A DNA stretch of 64,000 nt from Methanobacteriaceae archaeon (GTDB lineage: Archaea; Methanobacteriota; Methanobacteria; Methanobacteriales; Methanobacteriaceae): NCBI GenBank assembly GCA_029219465.1, contig JAQXTL010000004.1:1-64000 (forward strand), read 5' to 3'. The notes beneath the pieces are model-generated. The model was not told the DNA's origin and did not search any database. It was given only the letters and a program-made list of their open reading frames with translations. Shown piece after piece: positions 47,044-57,704 of the stretch; the stretch's first letter is position 1, and each line of letters opens with the position of its first letter. A program made the position numbers and the translations under genes.

Positions 47044-47871
47044 TTAAAATCTCATAGAATTGAATAAAGAAAGTGTAGCGACAACAGCCTCTTCGCTTCT
47101 TACAGTTTCAGTTCCTTGTCCAGGAAGAGTATTTATTTTAAATAAATCCCAATTTGGATTAGAAACATCCTCTTGAATTGAAGAATATGGGCCACCAAAT
47201 AAAATAGCAATACTTTTAGATTCATCTAATTTTGGTTTTAATTCATCAAAAATAGAATTAATATAATCTCCATATCTTGTAGTTTCAACAACAAGATTAG
47301 GTTTAATTAATTTTAAGCTATTTTTAAGACTCTTAGTAGAAGATATAACATTATATCCCCAGTAAACGTCATCTGGTTTATCAGGTGTGACTATTACTTC
47401 TTTCTTAGCAATTTTAGTAATCTTAAAGTCAAAAATTCTTTTAACAGAAAGTTGTTCTTTACAGAATGCAAGTTTATCCATACCTATATCAACATAAGTT
47501 CCTTTCTTATTTCTCTTAACAGTGAAACCTTGTCTATAATCGCCCACGTCTGGTTGACTATTTACAGGATGATGTGGAGTCCTAAGAGGCGGGAGAATTC
47601 CAACATGCTTTAATTCAGGTCTTATAGGAAATGCTTGTTTCCTCAAGTATTGAGGAGTATTCATATAATTTAAAATTTCCGCAATAAATTCTCCATCCAT
47701 TTCTCCGTCTTCATTTTTAACATGATCATCATTGTAGATAACCACATTATCTGCTTGAAAAATCGCCAAAGCTCTGCCTAAAATACCTACTTTATAAGTA
47801 CGAATTTTAAGATCCTTAGACTCAGAAAGAAATGAGTTTGGAATAAATATAGATAGCTCATCTTTATACAT
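47044..47871 (-). CDS. SPOUT-fold RNA methyltransferase (COG2106 family)
   Basis: 275 residues. Family landmarks are LSIFIPNSFLSESKDLKIRTYKVG-type start, VVIYNDD, LPPLRTPHHP, and the C-terminal SAM-binding ILFGGPYSSI, LFKINTLPGQGTETVRSEEA. Members are putative RNA uridine N3 methyltransferases related to SPOUT1/C9orf114, with an inserted OB-like domain (about 90-155). In Methanobacteriales this gene commonly precedes rpl3, as here. The exact RNA target is unknown. Confidence 0.88.
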   Translation of the reverse strand: MYKDELSIFIPNSFLSESKDLKIRTYKVGILGRALAIFQADNVVIYNDDHVKNEDGEMDGEFIAEILNYMNTPQYLRKQAFPIRPELKHVGILPPLRTPHHPVNSQPDVGDYRQGFTVKRNKKGTYVDIGMDKLAFCKEQLSVKRIFDFKITKIAKKEVIVTPDKPDDVYWGYNVISSTKSLKNSLKLIKPNLVVETTRYGDYINSIFDELKPKLDESKSIAILFGGPYSSIQEDVSNPNWDLFKINTLPGQGTETVRSEEAVVATLSLFNSMRF

Positions 47872-48200
47872 TATATATAACTATATTAAATAAACTATAT
47901 AAAGATTTCCCTACATTTATATACTACTAATTAATTTTACACATTTACAAGATATTATATCAGTTATAATATCCGTAGCTTCTTTTTATGCTACCAACTT
48001 TTTTATACTCAGAGAATATATTAATATAAAATATGTATGAAACAGTATATAAAGGTATTGTTTTTTGTAAATAAAATCCAATAAAAAAAGTTTTTGAAAA
48101 AAAATCGAATACAATTCAATTCATTACATAAATCAAATATTTAATATATTATATAATATAATAATTATATTATTAATGAAAAATTACTTTGAGGTTTCAA
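47872..48200. other. Divergent promoter region, methyltransferase and pycA
   Basis: About 320 bp. A TATA box TTTATATAG (minus, near 47895) suits the methyltransferase gene, and ATATTATATAAT (plus, near 48146) suits pycA. A 5-bp hairpin GTAGC/GCTAC (47975-47994) followed by TTTTTT on the plus strand lies between; it could end a short transcript, but no RNA is supported. Confidence 0.45.
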
Positions 48201-49694
48201 ATGTTCGAAAAAGTATTAGTTGCAAATAGAGGAGAAATCGCAATTAGAGTTATGCGTGCTTGTCGCGAACTTGATATCAAAAGTGTATCAATTTACTCTG
48301 ATGCAGACAAAACTTCTCTTTATACAAATTATGCGGATGAAAGCTATCCATTAGGAAACCCTTCACCTGCAAAATCTTACTTAAATATTGAAAAAATTAT
48401 AGATATCGCAATTGAATCTGGTGCTGATGCAATTCACCCAGGATACGGATTTTTAGCAGAAAATCCTAAATTCGGTGAAGAATGTGAGAAAAATGGAATC
48501 AAACTCATCGGACCAAGTGGAGATATCATTAACAAAATGGGAGACAAAATTACTTCCAAAGCACTTATGAAAAAAGCAGGAGTTCCAGTTATTGAAGGAA
48601 CACCTGAAGGTATTACTGATATTGAAGAAGCAAAAGACATTGCTCGCCAAATAGGATACCCTGTAATTGTTAAAGCATCCGCTGGTGGTGGAGGTATTGG
48701 AATGCGTGCAGTTTACGAAGAAGGTGAACTTGTACGTGCAATTGAATCTACCCAGTCTGTTGCATCAACCAACTTCGGTGATCCAACTGTATTTATTGAA
48801 AAATACCTTGAAAAACCACGTCACATTGAATTCCAGCTCTTAGCTGATGAGCACGGAAATGTAATTCACGTAGGTGATCGTGAATGTTCTATCCAAAGAA
48901 GACATCAAAAGCTTTTAGAAGAAGCACCTTCCCCAATTATGACTGAAGAGTTAAGAGAAGAAATGGGTGGAAGTGCAGTAAAAGCAGCAGAATATATTGG
49001 ATACACAAGTGCAGGTACTGTAGAGTTCTTATATGACAACGGACAATACTACTTCCTTGAAATGAACACACGTATTCAAGTAGAACACCCTATTACCGAA
49101 CTTGTTACTAACACTGATTTAATCAAACAACAAATCTTAATTGCAAATGGTGATGAATTAAGCTATGAGCAAAAAGACATTAAAGTAACAGGACACGCAA
49201 TTGAATGTCGTATTAATGCTGAAGACCCACTTAACGACTTTGCACCAAACCCTGGTAAAATTACTGGATACAGATCTCCTGGAGGTCCTGGTGTACGTTT
49301 AGACAGTGGAGTATACATGAATTATACTATTCCAACATTTTATGATTCAATGATTTCAAAATTAATCACTTATGGAAGAGACAGAAATGATGCAATGAAC
49401 AGAATGAAAAGAGCATTAAGTGAATACATCATTTTAGGTGTTAAAACTACAATCCCATTCCATAAAGCTATTTTAAGAAATCCTAACTTTATTTCAGGAG
49501 ACTTAAACACACACTTCATTGATACCTACAAGAAAGGTATTGAAGCTGAAATGGAAAATGTTATTGCTGAAGACTTAGAATACGTAAACAAATTAAAATC
49601 AACATTTATGCCTGGTAAAAAAATAGCTGCAATTTCTGCTGCTGTTGGATCTTATCAAAACATGAGTAAAAACCAATTCTTACAAAAGAAATAA
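48201..49694 (+). CDS. pycA: Pyruvate carboxylase subunit A (biotin carboxylase)
   Basis: 497 residues. ATP-grasp biotin carboxylase: [20 protein letters not shown] at the start, the Gly-rich ATP loop [47 protein letters not shown] and [14 protein letters not shown] with the catalytic residues. In methanogens it carboxylates biotin on PycB to make oxaloacetate from pyruvate; acetyl-CoA carboxylase is absent from most. PycB is not adjacent, but biotin ligase follows by 15 bp. ATG 48201 has GAGG upstream. Confidence 0.93.
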   Translation: MFEKVLVANRGEIAIRVMRACRELDIKSVSIYSDADKTSLYTNYADESYPLGNPSPAKSYLNIEKIIDIAIESGADAIHPGYGFLAENPKFGEECEKNGIKLIGPSGDIINKMGDKITSKALMKKAGVPVIEGTPEGITDIEEAKDIARQIGYPVIVKASAGGGGIGMRAVYEEGELVRAIESTQSVASTNFGDPTVFIEKYLEKPRHIEFQLLADEHGNVIHVGDRECSIQRRHQKLLEEAPSPIMTEELREEMGGSAVKAAEYIGYTSAGTVEFLYDNGQYYFLEMNTRIQVEHPITELVTNTDLIKQQILIANGDELSYEQKDIKVTGHAIECRINAEDPLNDFAPNPGKITGYRSPGGPGVRLDSGVYMNYTIPTFYDSMISKLITYGRDRNDAMNRMKRALSEYIILGVKTTIPFHKAILRNPNFISGDLNTHFIDTYKKGIEAEMENVIAEDLEYVNKLKSTFMPGKKIAAISAAVGSYQNMSKNQFLQKK

Positions 49695-49709
49695 ACTGGG
49701 GATTTAATA

Positions 49710-50627
49710 ATGAAAGAAGAAATCGTAAACTTGTTAACAAAGGAAAACAAAATTTCTGAAAAAACCATTGACGAACTAAAACAAGTTGATATTAACGACT
49801 TTAAATCCATTGTTGAAGAAATTGGAAAACAAGAAACCGAATATATTAAAGCAGATAAAATTGCTGAAAACTTAAACACAAAATATATTGGTAAAAACTT
49901 ATATGTATTCCACGAAGTTCAATCAACAAACAATATAGCTAAATTCTTATCTGCAAACGGAATTGCAGATGGAAGTGTTATAATTTCTGAAAAACAGACT
50001 GCTGCAAGAGGAAGATCTGGAAAAGTATGGAACTCCCCATTAGGTGGTGCATGGTTATCTATAGTTTTAAATCCCCATGTGGACCACTCCAAACTTCCTT
50101 TAATAACATTGGCTACAGGTGTTGCTGTTGCAAAAACACTTGAAAAAATAGGAATCAAAAATCCTGAAATCAAATGGCCAAATGATATTATTATCAATGA
50201 TAAAAAAGTCTGTGGAATCTTAACCGAAGCAGTTGCAAAATTCAATACTATCGAAAATGTCATTATCGGTGTAGGTATTGATGCTAATGTAGATATTGAA
50301 ACTTTCCCTGAAGAAATTAAAGACTACAGTACTGCTTTAGAAAAAGAACTTGGAAGAAAAGTTGACGAACATGAACTAATTAGAATCTTCTTAGAAGAAT
50401 TTGAAAAAATTGGTGAGCTTTTCGACCAAGAAGGATACGAAGAAATCTTAAAAGAATGGAGAAAACGTTCCTACTCAATTGGAAAAATTGTGGAAGTTAA
50501 AGAACCATTCAACAAATGTTATGATGGATACGTATTAGGTATTAGTAAAGAAGGCGCACTTGTCATTGAAAAAATTGACGGAACCTTAGAAAAAGTAATT
50601 TCTGGAGAATGTAATATTAAAAAGTAA
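49710..50627 (+). CDS. birA: Biotin-protein ligase
   Basis: 305 residues. Attaches biotin to the PycB carrier. The first 70 residues are a helical, HTH-like segment without clear DNA-binding identity. The catalytic part has the ATP/biotin loop ARGRSGKVWNSPLGGAW (about 95-110), KWPNDIIINDKKVCGIL, and a C-terminal SH3-like domain (GKIVEVKEPF...GYVLGISKEGALVIE). It is placed directly behind pycA, so the enzyme is made with its substrate complex. The 3' end overlaps the convergent PLP gene by 11 bp. Confidence 0.92.
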   Translation: MKEEIVNLLTKENKISEKTIDELKQVDINDFKSIVEEIGKQETEYIKADKIAENLNTKYIGKNLYVFHEVQSTNNIAKFLSANGIADGSVIISEKQTAARGRSGKVWNSPLGGAWLSIVLNPHVDHSKLPLITLATGVAVAKTLEKIGIKNPEIKWPNDIIINDKKVCGILTEAVAKFNTIENVIIGVGIDANVDIETFPEEIKDYSTALEKELGRKVDEHELIRIFLEEFEKIGELFDQEGYEEILKEWRKRSYSIGKIVEVKEPFNKCYDGYVLGISKEGALVIEKIDGTLEKVISGECNIKK

Positions 50628-51771
50628 ATACAATCTCCTTACATTTTTCTTCATTTGAAACTACATCTTGTAATTTTTCAAATGAAGCTTCTATTTTTTT
50701 AATTAAATCTTTTAAATCTAAATTAATTGCATCACTTGATGATAATTCAAATCTTATTGTAGCAGATGCACCAGGCATTGAAACTGGTGGAATTGTAATT
50801 ATTCCATAATCTCTTAATAAAATAAATGAGAACACATATGCCAAATCATCATCAGATAAATTATGTGAAACACTAACTTCCTTGCTTAAACCTTCAGGAT
50901 AAATCATAACACCTGTAGGTGATTTTACAAAATTAGAGAAGTTTTCACACAATAATTCATACAATTCATCTTTTTTAGTGAAACTTTTAATCAGATTTTC
51001 CTCTTTGAAGTTTTTAATACCATTTACCATTGCAAGAACTGCTGGTGGTTGAGCTTCAAGACCAAACTGATTTACTTTGATTTTAATCTCATCAATTAAA
51101 TCTTCACGCCCTGCCATTAATCCTCCTCTAGGACCTGCCATTAGCTTATCAGTACTTGTAATAGAAATATCTGCACCTAAATCACAAGCTTTAGGTTGAT
51201 TGTAAACAACGGTTCTGAGTCTTGCACCGGATGCATCATCAACCATAACAGGAATGTTTTTAGCATGAGCCATTTCAATAACTTGTCTGAATTCATCTTC
51301 ATCAATTACCTTATGATCCATTGTAGAACCAGTAACAACAACTAATGAAGTGTTATCAGGTATAGTAAACTCTTCAAAAACATCAGTTTCAAAGTATTCA
51401 GCACCAACTAACTTACAGCTTCTTGGAATTGATGGGTGAGCTGGCAACTCAGCAAGATAATGGACAACATTTGAACCTTCGCTAACTAAAGATAATATTG
51501 TAGCAAGGATTCCTGAAGAAGTTCTGTTAACAGCAAGAACTTTGTCTCCACCCATATGTTCTTTTCCAACTTCCTGAATAGCATCTTCAAAAATAGCTGG
51601 ACCAACATAAGTTTCTAAAAGACTGATTTCAGCCTCAGAAGCAATGAATCCTCCTGCTAATCCAGTAAGGTCAAATAAAGAAGATCTGCCATTTGTTTCT
51701 ACATGATTTTTGATGATAGAAAGAGCATTTTCTCTTTTTTTAACTTCATCTAAAGAGTTATTAATTATCAT
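50617..51771 (-). CDS. TIGR03576-like PLP-dependent enzyme
   Basis: 384 residues, fold-type I. The PLP lysine is K209 in SITSTDKLMAGPRGG; VDDASGAR at 178-184 holds the cofactor aspartate. It resembles a methanogen family related to L-seryl-tRNA selenium transferase SelA (TIGR03576, related to MJ0158), whose reaction is not established. It starts after a 109-residue conserved protein at the same strand (stop and start adjacent). The two may work together. No selenocysteine machinery is visible here. Confidence 0.8.
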   Translation of the reverse strand: MIINNSLDEVKKRENALSIIKNHVETNGRSSLFDLTGLAGGFIASEAEISLLETYVGPAIFEDAIQEVGKEHMGGDKVLAVNRTSSGILATILSLVSEGSNVVHYLAELPAHPSIPRSCKLVGAEYFETDVFEEFTIPDNTSLVVVTGSTMDHKVIDEDEFRQVIEMAHAKNIPVMVDDASGARLRTVVYNQPKACDLGADISITSTDKLMAGPRGGLMAGREDLIDEIKIKVNQFGLEAQPPAVLAMVNGIKNFKEENLIKSFTKKDELYELLCENFSNFVKSPTGVMIYPEGLSKEVSVSHNLSDDDLAYVFSFILLRDYGIITIPPVSMPGASATIRFELSSSDAINLDLKDLIKKIEASFEKLQDVVSNEEKCKEIVFTF

Positions 51772-52101
51772 TTAATCAGAGTCATCCAATTCTAATTTGT
51801 AATCTTCAAAGAATTCCAAAATTGATTTTAATTTTTTCTCATCAATAGGAATTTGAGTGTATTCTTGTTTTTCTGGAATTCCATAGTAGTATTCTGCAAA
51901 TAAAACTTTACCTTCAGGAGTGGTAAAGAAGTTAATACCATCTGCAAGTTCATCCGGTTTTTTGTTATGGAATTCTACATCAAAAGAGACACCTAATTTT
52001 TCTGAAAATTTTGCTTTTTCTTCAGGTTCTCTGTTAGATTTTCTAATTTTTGCCATCCTTGATTTTAATTTCTTTTCTGCGAGTTCATTAATATCTGCCA
52101 T
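51772..52101 (-). CDS. Conserved hypothetical protein
   Basis: 109 residues, charged, with no membrane segment or cysteines. An N-terminal helix rich in Lys and Glu precedes a small alpha/beta part (VEFHNKKPDELADGINFFTTPEGKVLF). I do not recognise a family. It directly abuts the PLP enzyme gene, so co-transcription and shared function are likely. Confidence 0.7.
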   Translation of the reverse strand: MADINELAEKKLKSRMAKIRKSNREPEEKAKFSEKLGVSFDVEFHNKKPDELADGINFFTTPEGKVLFAEYYYGIPEKQEYTQIPIDEKKLKSILEFFEDYKLELDDSD

Positions 52102-52171
52102 AATATTACAACCCTAATTTTTAATTTTAATATAGTTAGTATGAAACTAAATAATATATAAGTATTCCTTT

Positions 52172-52696
52172 TTAGTCATATAGACTGTTACCGTTACTAT
52201 CCATAGCAACTATAAGTGGTCCAAAGTCTTTAACCTTTAAGTTCCACATTGCTTCAGGCATTCCTAAGTCCAACCAGTCCACACTTTCAATTTCCTCAAC
52301 TGCATCAACATATAATGCTGCACATCCACCTGTTGCAACAACATAAAGAGCTTCATTTCTAACTAATGCTTCTCTTACGCTGTCATCCATACCTCCTTTA
52401 CCAATGACGATTTTAGCACCTAAGTCTAAGACATCACTTTGGTATGGATTCATTCTCATTGAAGTGGTAGGTCCAACAGCAACCATTTTGTAATTTCCAT
52501 CGTCATCTTTTGTAACAATAGGACCTGCGTGGAACAATACTGCACCTTCAATATCTACAGGAGCGCCTTCTTCAAGAATTCTTTTGTGAGCTTGATCTCT
52601 TGCAGTATAAATATTACCTGTTAAGTATACTACATCACCTGCTTTCAATTCACTTAAATCTTCATCTTTAATTGGAACATTCAATTTTCTTTCCAT
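52172..52696 (-). CDS. fumB: Fumarate hydratase, class I, beta subunit
   Basis: 174 residues from ATG 52696 with AAGGTGA upstream. The C-terminal domain of class I hydratases is shown by [27 protein letters not shown] (segment at about 58-84) and [13 protein letters not shown]. It interconverts fumarate and malate with an alpha subunit holding the iron-sulfur cluster, which is not in this window. It serves the incomplete reductive TCA path of methanogens. Confidence 0.88.
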   Translation of the reverse strand: MERKLNVPIKDEDLSELKAGDVVYLTGNIYTARDQAHKRILEEGAPVDIEGAVLFHAGPIVTKDDDGNYKMVAVGPTTSMRMNPYQSDVLDLGAKIVIGKGGMDDSVREALVRNEALYVVATGGCAALYVDAVEEIESVDWLDLGMPEAMWNLKVKDFGPLIVAMDSNGNSLYD

Positions 52697-52810
52697 CAAT
52701 TCACCTTTAATTAGTAATAAATATTATATTATAAAAAACTATAATTATATTTATATAAAATTTTTAGATTAAATAAATTTAATGGGTAAAAATAAAAAAG
52801 AGGAAAATTT

Positions 52811-54631
52811 ATGTCAAGTATGAGTAGTGTAGCAGGTTTATCCAAATATATAACAACCTTACCAAAAACTAAATTTTCAATTTGTGGAATGTTAATTATA
52901 AGTTTCCTTATTGGAGGTTTATACAATCTAATCGATTCTTCAACAGCAGTTGGATTTATCGAAGATATTATTTTGGGAGGAATTTTCGGTTTAATTGTAT
53001 ACGGAATTCCTTCAATTATGAGTGGAGCTCTTAATCAGCAAACAATCAGTGTTGTTCATGGAATAAACTTAAAAATAAAACACTCAATGTTTTTATCTGT
53101 ACTCTCAATGACTATCCTTGGAGTAATTATTGTTGCAGGCGGAGTAATCTCCCACATATTCAATATTGACATTTACTTAAACTCCATGCTATTTGCATGT
53201 GTTTTAATCTACGGTTTTAATACATTGGTATTTTGGACTACTTCCAAAGTAAGATTCATAACTGCTGCAATTACTGGATTTATTCAGCCTGTACTCATAT
53301 TAACAATGTATACTATCCTCACATTTTTATTTATTGACACCAGTTTTTTAGGCCCTGCAATTATACAAATTACAGTAAAAGCACTTATTGCTGCAATTAT
53401 CTTTGTTATGGCAATATATGCATTCATTAGTGTTATTGCATCCCCATTTAATAAAAATCTTGGAATTGGTGTTTTAGATTTATTAAGTTTATTTATCGCA
53501 CACATGAACGAAGGATCAAATTCCCTAGAAGGATTATTTGAAAACATGAGTGAAGCTATTGATACAATAGTTACTTTTGTCAGTTTTAAAACAGAACAGG
53601 GAATTAAAGCATTGTTCATCTCTCCATCCGTGCACCCAGGACCTTTAGGTGATCTTGGTGGATCAAATATGCCAACAATCTTAGCAAACAAATTTGATCA
53701 TTTCACAATGGTGGCTCACGGTCCATCTACACACGATTTCAATCCAATTGCAGTTTCAGAAATTGATAAAGTGGAAGATTCTGTAAGAAGAGGATTGCAA
53801 AAAGTTGAATACGCACCAAATGCTAGTAAATTTGTAAGATACACTGCTGAAAAAGCAAATATTGGTGTACAAATGTTTAATGACGGAATGGTTATTTTAT
53901 CCACTTTTGCACCCGAAGCAGTTGATGATATTGAATTTGGTGTTGGATTGACAATGATGGCACAAAGTAGAAGCCACTGTAATGTTAAAGATTCTGTGAT
54001 TGTAGACTGTCACAACTCATTTACAGCAGAAAGTGGGGAAATTTTACCTGGAAACTCTGAAGTATTCCAGTTAATTGATGTTATTGATACTATAAATCCA
54101 AATCAGGAAAGATATGAAATAAAAGTAGGTTGTTATGAAGATTCTATGCAGCCACTTGGAAAACAGGAAGGAATTGGAGACAGTGGTATTAAAACAATGA
54201 TTATTGAAGTTGACAATCAAAGAACTGCATATGTGCTTTTCGATTCCAACAACATGGAAATTGGATTTAGACAAGAAATCATTGATGCAGTAAGTGATTT
54301 GGAAATAGATGAAATCGAAGTAATGACTACTGATACCCATACTGTTAACACACTTTCCAGAGGATACAATCCTATTGGAATTGCAAAAAGAGCAGAAATC
54401 ATAGAACACGTTAAAATAAGTATCAAAGAAGCAATAAATGATTTAGAAAAAGTAGAAGTTGGAACTGGAACTGAAAAGATTGTAAATCTTAATACATTCG
54501 GACCTAAAAACTCAACTGAATTGATTTCAACAATCAGTTCAGTAGTCGCAGTAAGTAAGATAATAGCTCCAGTTTTATTCATTACAGCATTATTAATTGT
54601 ATTTATATGGATATTCTTTGGTGGTTTATAA
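52811..54631 (+). CDS. DUF2070 family membrane protein
   Basis: 606 residues. The N-terminal 220 residues contain about six to seven membrane helices; the C-terminal part is soluble and includes SPSVHPGPLGDLGGSNMPTILANK and DCHNSFTAESGEI. This is the layout of the archaeal DUF2070 family, whose function is unknown. His- and Asp-rich conserved loops hint at a metal site. Start ATG 52811 has GAGG upstream. The end overlaps the convergent small membrane protein by 6 bp. Confidence 0.85.
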   Translation: MSSMSSVAGLSKYITTLPKTKFSICGMLIISFLIGGLYNLIDSSTAVGFIEDIILGGIFGLIVYGIPSIMSGALNQQTISVVHGINLKIKHSMFLSVLSMTILGVIIVAGGVISHIFNIDIYLNSMLFACVLIYGFNTLVFWTTSKVRFITAAITGFIQPVLILTMYTILTFLFIDTSFLGPAIIQITVKALIAAIIFVMAIYAFISVIASPFNKNLGIGVLDLLSLFIAHMNEGSNSLEGLFENMSEAIDTIVTFVSFKTEQGIKALFISPSVHPGPLGDLGGSNMPTILANKFDHFTMVAHGPSTHDFNPIAVSEIDKVEDSVRRGLQKVEYAPNASKFVRYTAEKANIGVQMFNDGMVILSTFAPEAVDDIEFGVGLTMMAQSRSHCNVKDSVIVDCHNSFTAESGEILPGNSEVFQLIDVIDTINPNQERYEIKVGCYEDSMQPLGKQEGIGDSGIKTMIIEVDNQRTAYVLFDSNNMEIGFRQEIIDAVSDLEIDEIEVMTTDTHTVNTLSRGYNPIGIAKRAEIIEHVKISIKEAINDLEKVEVGTGTEKIVNLNTFGPKNSTELISTISSVVAVSKIIAPVLFITALLIVFIWIFFGGL

Positions 54632-54898
54632 GTAAACTGTAAAAAGAGTGTAAGCTATAACCCATATAAAGTAAAATGGTACAATACCATCACCTAACCA
54701 TTGGGAGAATCCAGAAATTTCATCCCCAAACATTTTTTGACAAGCTTGGCCTGTGAAATATAAAATGATTACAGCAATGAAAAATGCAAAAATATCATTT
54801 TTAAATCCGAACCAACCTAAAGTCAAAGCAGCGGAAATAAGAGAGGCAAAAATACCAACAACAACATGAATTCCAGTAACTTTAATAGTTATGTCCAT
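54626..54898 (-). CDS. Small membrane protein, three helices
   Basis: 90 residues with hydrophobic segments at about 8-28, 33-50 and 68-88. The loop between helices 2 and 3 holds GQACQKMFGDEISGFSQWLG. Possibly the DUF5379 family of methanogens; low certainty. Lies between the DUF2070 gene (convergent) and the divergent RqcH gene. Confidence 0.7.
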   Translation of the reverse strand: MDITIKVTGIHVVVGIFASLISAALTLGWFGFKNDIFAFFIAVIILYFTGQACQKMFGDEISGFSQWLGDGIVPFYFIWVIAYTLFTVYL

Positions 54899-54981
54899 TT
54901 ATATCCTCCATTAAATTAAATATATTAATTTAATTATGGTAATTTATAATATATTAATGTATTGATAAAAAAGGTGTAATA

Positions 54982-56988
54982 ATGAAATCCATGTCCAATG
55001 TAGACATTTATACAGTAAGTGATGAATTAAATAATTTATTAAGCGGTGCTAGAGTAGATAAATCCTTTCAACCTACCAATGACATAGTAGTAATGAGATT
55101 TCACGTTCCAGGAACTGGTAGAGTTGATTTAGTAATGCAATGTGGTTCAAGAATACATACTACACAGTATCCTTTAGAAAATCCAACTACTCCACCATCA
55201 TTTCCTATGCTTTTAAGAAAAAGGATTAAAGGAGCTCACGTTGAAAGCATAACACAGCATAATTTTGATCGTGTAATTAAAATCAGAGTTAAAAAAGATA
55301 AATATTACACAATAATTGTTGAATTGTTTGATAAAGGAAACATTATTCTTTTAGATGATGAAAACAACATTATCCAACCACTAAAAAGAAAACAGTTAAG
55401 TGAAAGAGATATCAGTTCCAAAAGAGAATATGTATTTCCTAAAGAAAGAGGAATAAATCCTATTGAAGTTACAAAAGAAGAATTAAGCGAATTATTCAAG
55501 AATGCTGATAGTGATGCTGTTAGAACTCTTGCAATGAATGGACTTGGAAGTTTATATGCTGAAGAAATTATTCAAAGAGCAAATAACACTGTTGAGATTG
55601 ATAAAAATACACCTACTTCACAATTAAGCGATAAACAAATAGCTGAAATTCACAACAGCATGCAGGAGTTATTTGATAACTTAAAAGATGGTTCAATCAA
55701 ACCTCAAATCGTTAAAAAAGATTCAAAAGAAGATGTTGTTCCATTGGATCTTATCAAATATGATGATTTTGAAAAAACTTTTTACAATGACTTTAACGAA
55801 GCATGTGATGAATTTTACTCCAAAAAGGTAAACAGTACCATAAAAAATGTAAAAGAAGCAGCATGGAATAAGAAGGTTAAGAAGTTTGAAAAAAGATTAA
55901 ACTTACAGCAAGAAACACTGGATAACTTTGAAAAGACCATCAAAGAAAGTAAACATAAAGGAGAGGTTATCTATTCAAATTATCCGACCATTGAAAACAT
56001 CATCAATGTTGTAAACAATGCATGGAGTAATGATTATTCCTTTAAGGAAATTGGAAAAATATTGAAAAAAGCTAAAAAAGATGGAATGGCTGAAGCTCAA
56101 ATTTATGAATCAATTGATAAAATGGGAGTTTTAACACTTAACATATCAGATACTTCATTTAATATTAATCCAAAATTAACAATTCCTGAAAATGCTGAAA
56201 TTTATTATGAAAAAGCTAAAAAGGCAAAAAGAAAAACAAAAGGTGCACTAATAGCTATTGAAAATACCAAAAAACAACTTGAAGACATTAAGTCCAAAAA
56301 AAACATAGCTATGGAAAATGTTTCAGTACCTAAAAAGAGAATCAAAAAGAATCTCAAATGGTATGAAAAACACAGATGGTTTATTAGCTCTGATAACACA
56401 TTGGTTGTTGGTGGAAGAGATGCAAACAGTAATGAACTGATTGTTAAGAAATATTTGGACCCAAATGACATATATTTGCATGCAGATATACATGGTGCAA
56501 GTTCAGTTTCTATAAAATTAAATGGTGAAGAATTAAATGAAAATATCATTAAAGAATCTGGAGAGTTTGCAGCATCCTTTTCATCTGCTTGGTCAATGGG
56601 TTTCACAACACAGGACGTATACTGGGTCCATCCCGACCAAGTTACAAAAACACCTGAATCAGGTGAATTTTTGAAGAAAGGGTCATTTGTAATAAGAGGG
56701 CATAGAAATTACATAAGAAGTGCAAGAGTAAGACTTGGAATTGGAATTGTTGATTATGAAGGAAAAAGAATAATGGCAGGACCAGTTGATGCTCTTGAAG
56801 CACACTGTGATAATTTTGTTGTATTAAAACCAGGATTTACAAAAAAAGAAGCAATAGCTAAAAAAATATTGCACAAAATAAACGAAGATGACTTAATAAC
56901 CCTTGACGATATTATAAGAGTATTGCCATCAGGAAAATGTGATATCGATGAGGAATATCATCTAAGAAAAAAATATGAAAAAAATTAA
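54982..56988 (+). CDS. rqcH: RqcH-type ribosome rescue protein (NFACT)
   Basis: 668 residues. The NFACT-N domain (about 1-220), a long coiled coil (about 290-450) and the NFACT-R domain (RWFISSDNTLVVGGRDANSNE, IYLHADIHGASSVSI) are in the family order; a C-terminal IVDYEGKRIMAGPVDALEAH follows. Homologues (Rqc2/NEMF/RqcH) bind split 50S-peptidyl-tRNA complexes and add alanine or similar tails. ATG 54982 has AAGGTG upstream. The end overlaps the UPF0173 gene by 4 bp. Confidence 0.92.
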   Translation: MKSMSNVDIYTVSDELNNLLSGARVDKSFQPTNDIVVMRFHVPGTGRVDLVMQCGSRIHTTQYPLENPTTPPSFPMLLRKRIKGAHVESITQHNFDRVIKIRVKKDKYYTIIVELFDKGNIILLDDENNIIQPLKRKQLSERDISSKREYVFPKERGINPIEVTKEELSELFKNADSDAVRTLAMNGLGSLYAEEIIQRANNTVEIDKNTPTSQLSDKQIAEIHNSMQELFDNLKDGSIKPQIVKKDSKEDVVPLDLIKYDDFEKTFYNDFNEACDEFYSKKVNSTIKNVKEAAWNKKVKKFEKRLNLQQETLDNFEKTIKESKHKGEVIYSNYPTIENIINVVNNAWSNDYSFKEIGKILKKAKKDGMAEAQIYESIDKMGVLTLNISDTSFNINPKLTIPENAEIYYEKAKKAKRKTKGALIAIENTKKQLEDIKSKKNIAMENVSVPKKRIKKNLKWYEKHRWFISSDNTLVVGGRDANSNELIVKKYLDPNDIYLHADIHGASSVSIKLNGEELNENIIKESGEFAASFSSAWSMGFTTQDVYWVHPDQVTKTPESGEFLKKGSFVIRGHRNYIRSARVRLGIGIVDYEGKRIMAGPVDALEAHCDNFVVLKPGFTKKEAIAKKILHKINEDDLITLDDIIRVLPSGKCDIDEEYHLRKKYEKN

Positions 56989-57704
56989 TCCTGATAATCT
57001 TCAGGATTATATTCAAAGTATTCTTCAGGATTCATAACCACAACATCAATGTTAGGGTTAAACTGACTTACAAAATTAGCAAAAATTGCAGGATCTTGTT
57101 CAATTGGTGGGAATGTATTGTAATGCATTGGAATAACTACCTTTGGATTCATCCACATAGAAGCTAATGCTGCTTCAAAAGGACCCATAGTAAATTTATC
57201 ACCAATTGGAACTAACACCACATCAGGTTTATAAATAGATCCAACAATATCTTTCATATCACCAAATAAACCAGTATCACCACAGTGATATATTGAAGTT
57301 CCATCTTCAAAGGTTATTAAAAATCCTGCTGCTTCTCCACCAGGAACAATTTCTTCAACCATATCAATAGCTGAAGAGTGTTTTGCTTCAAGCATAGTAA
57401 ATTTAATATTGTGGTATACAAATGAACCACCAATATTAACTCCAATATTTCTAATTCCTTGTTTAGCTAAGAATAAGGAGATTTCGTGAATACATGCAAT
57501 AGGTGCATTAGTACGATTAGAAATTTCTAAAGCATCACCAACATGATCAGAATGACCATGAGTGAGTAAAATAATATCCGGATTTATTTCTTCAACAGGA
57601 ATTTGACATGCCGGATTATTACTAATAAACGGATCAATTAAAATTTTAACATCATCATCACTAATAATTTCAAAAGCTGAGTGACCTAACCATCTTATTT
57701 CCAT
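56985..57704 (-). CDS. UPF0173 metal-dependent hydrolase
   Basis: 239 residues of metallo-beta-lactamase fold. Metal motif LTHGHSDHVGDA (H49, H51, D53, H54), later YHCGDTGLFGD and IPMHYNTFPPI. The natural substrate is unknown. Its start overlaps the preceding stop by one base (TAATG), so it is coupled to the 381-residue membrane protein upstream. Confidence 0.9.
   Translation of the reverse strand: MEIRWLGHSAFEIISDDDVKILIDPFISNNPACQIPVEEINPDIILLTHGHSDHVGDALEISNRTNAPIACIHEISLFLAKQGIRNIGVNIGGSFVYHNIKFTMLEAKHSSAIDMVEEIVPGGEAAGFLITFEDGTSIYHCGDTGLFGDMKDIVGSIYKPDVVLVPIGDKFTMGPFEAALASMWMNPKVVIPMHYNTFPPIEQDPAIFANFVSQFNPNIDVVVMNPEEYFEYNPEDYQD

Noticed and set aside
47975-48010. Hairpin GTAGC/GCTAC with T run as a riboswitch or small RNA terminator
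   Set aside because: Stem of only 5 bp with a long loop; no upstream structure or conserved riboswitch core (including biotin-related) could be seen.
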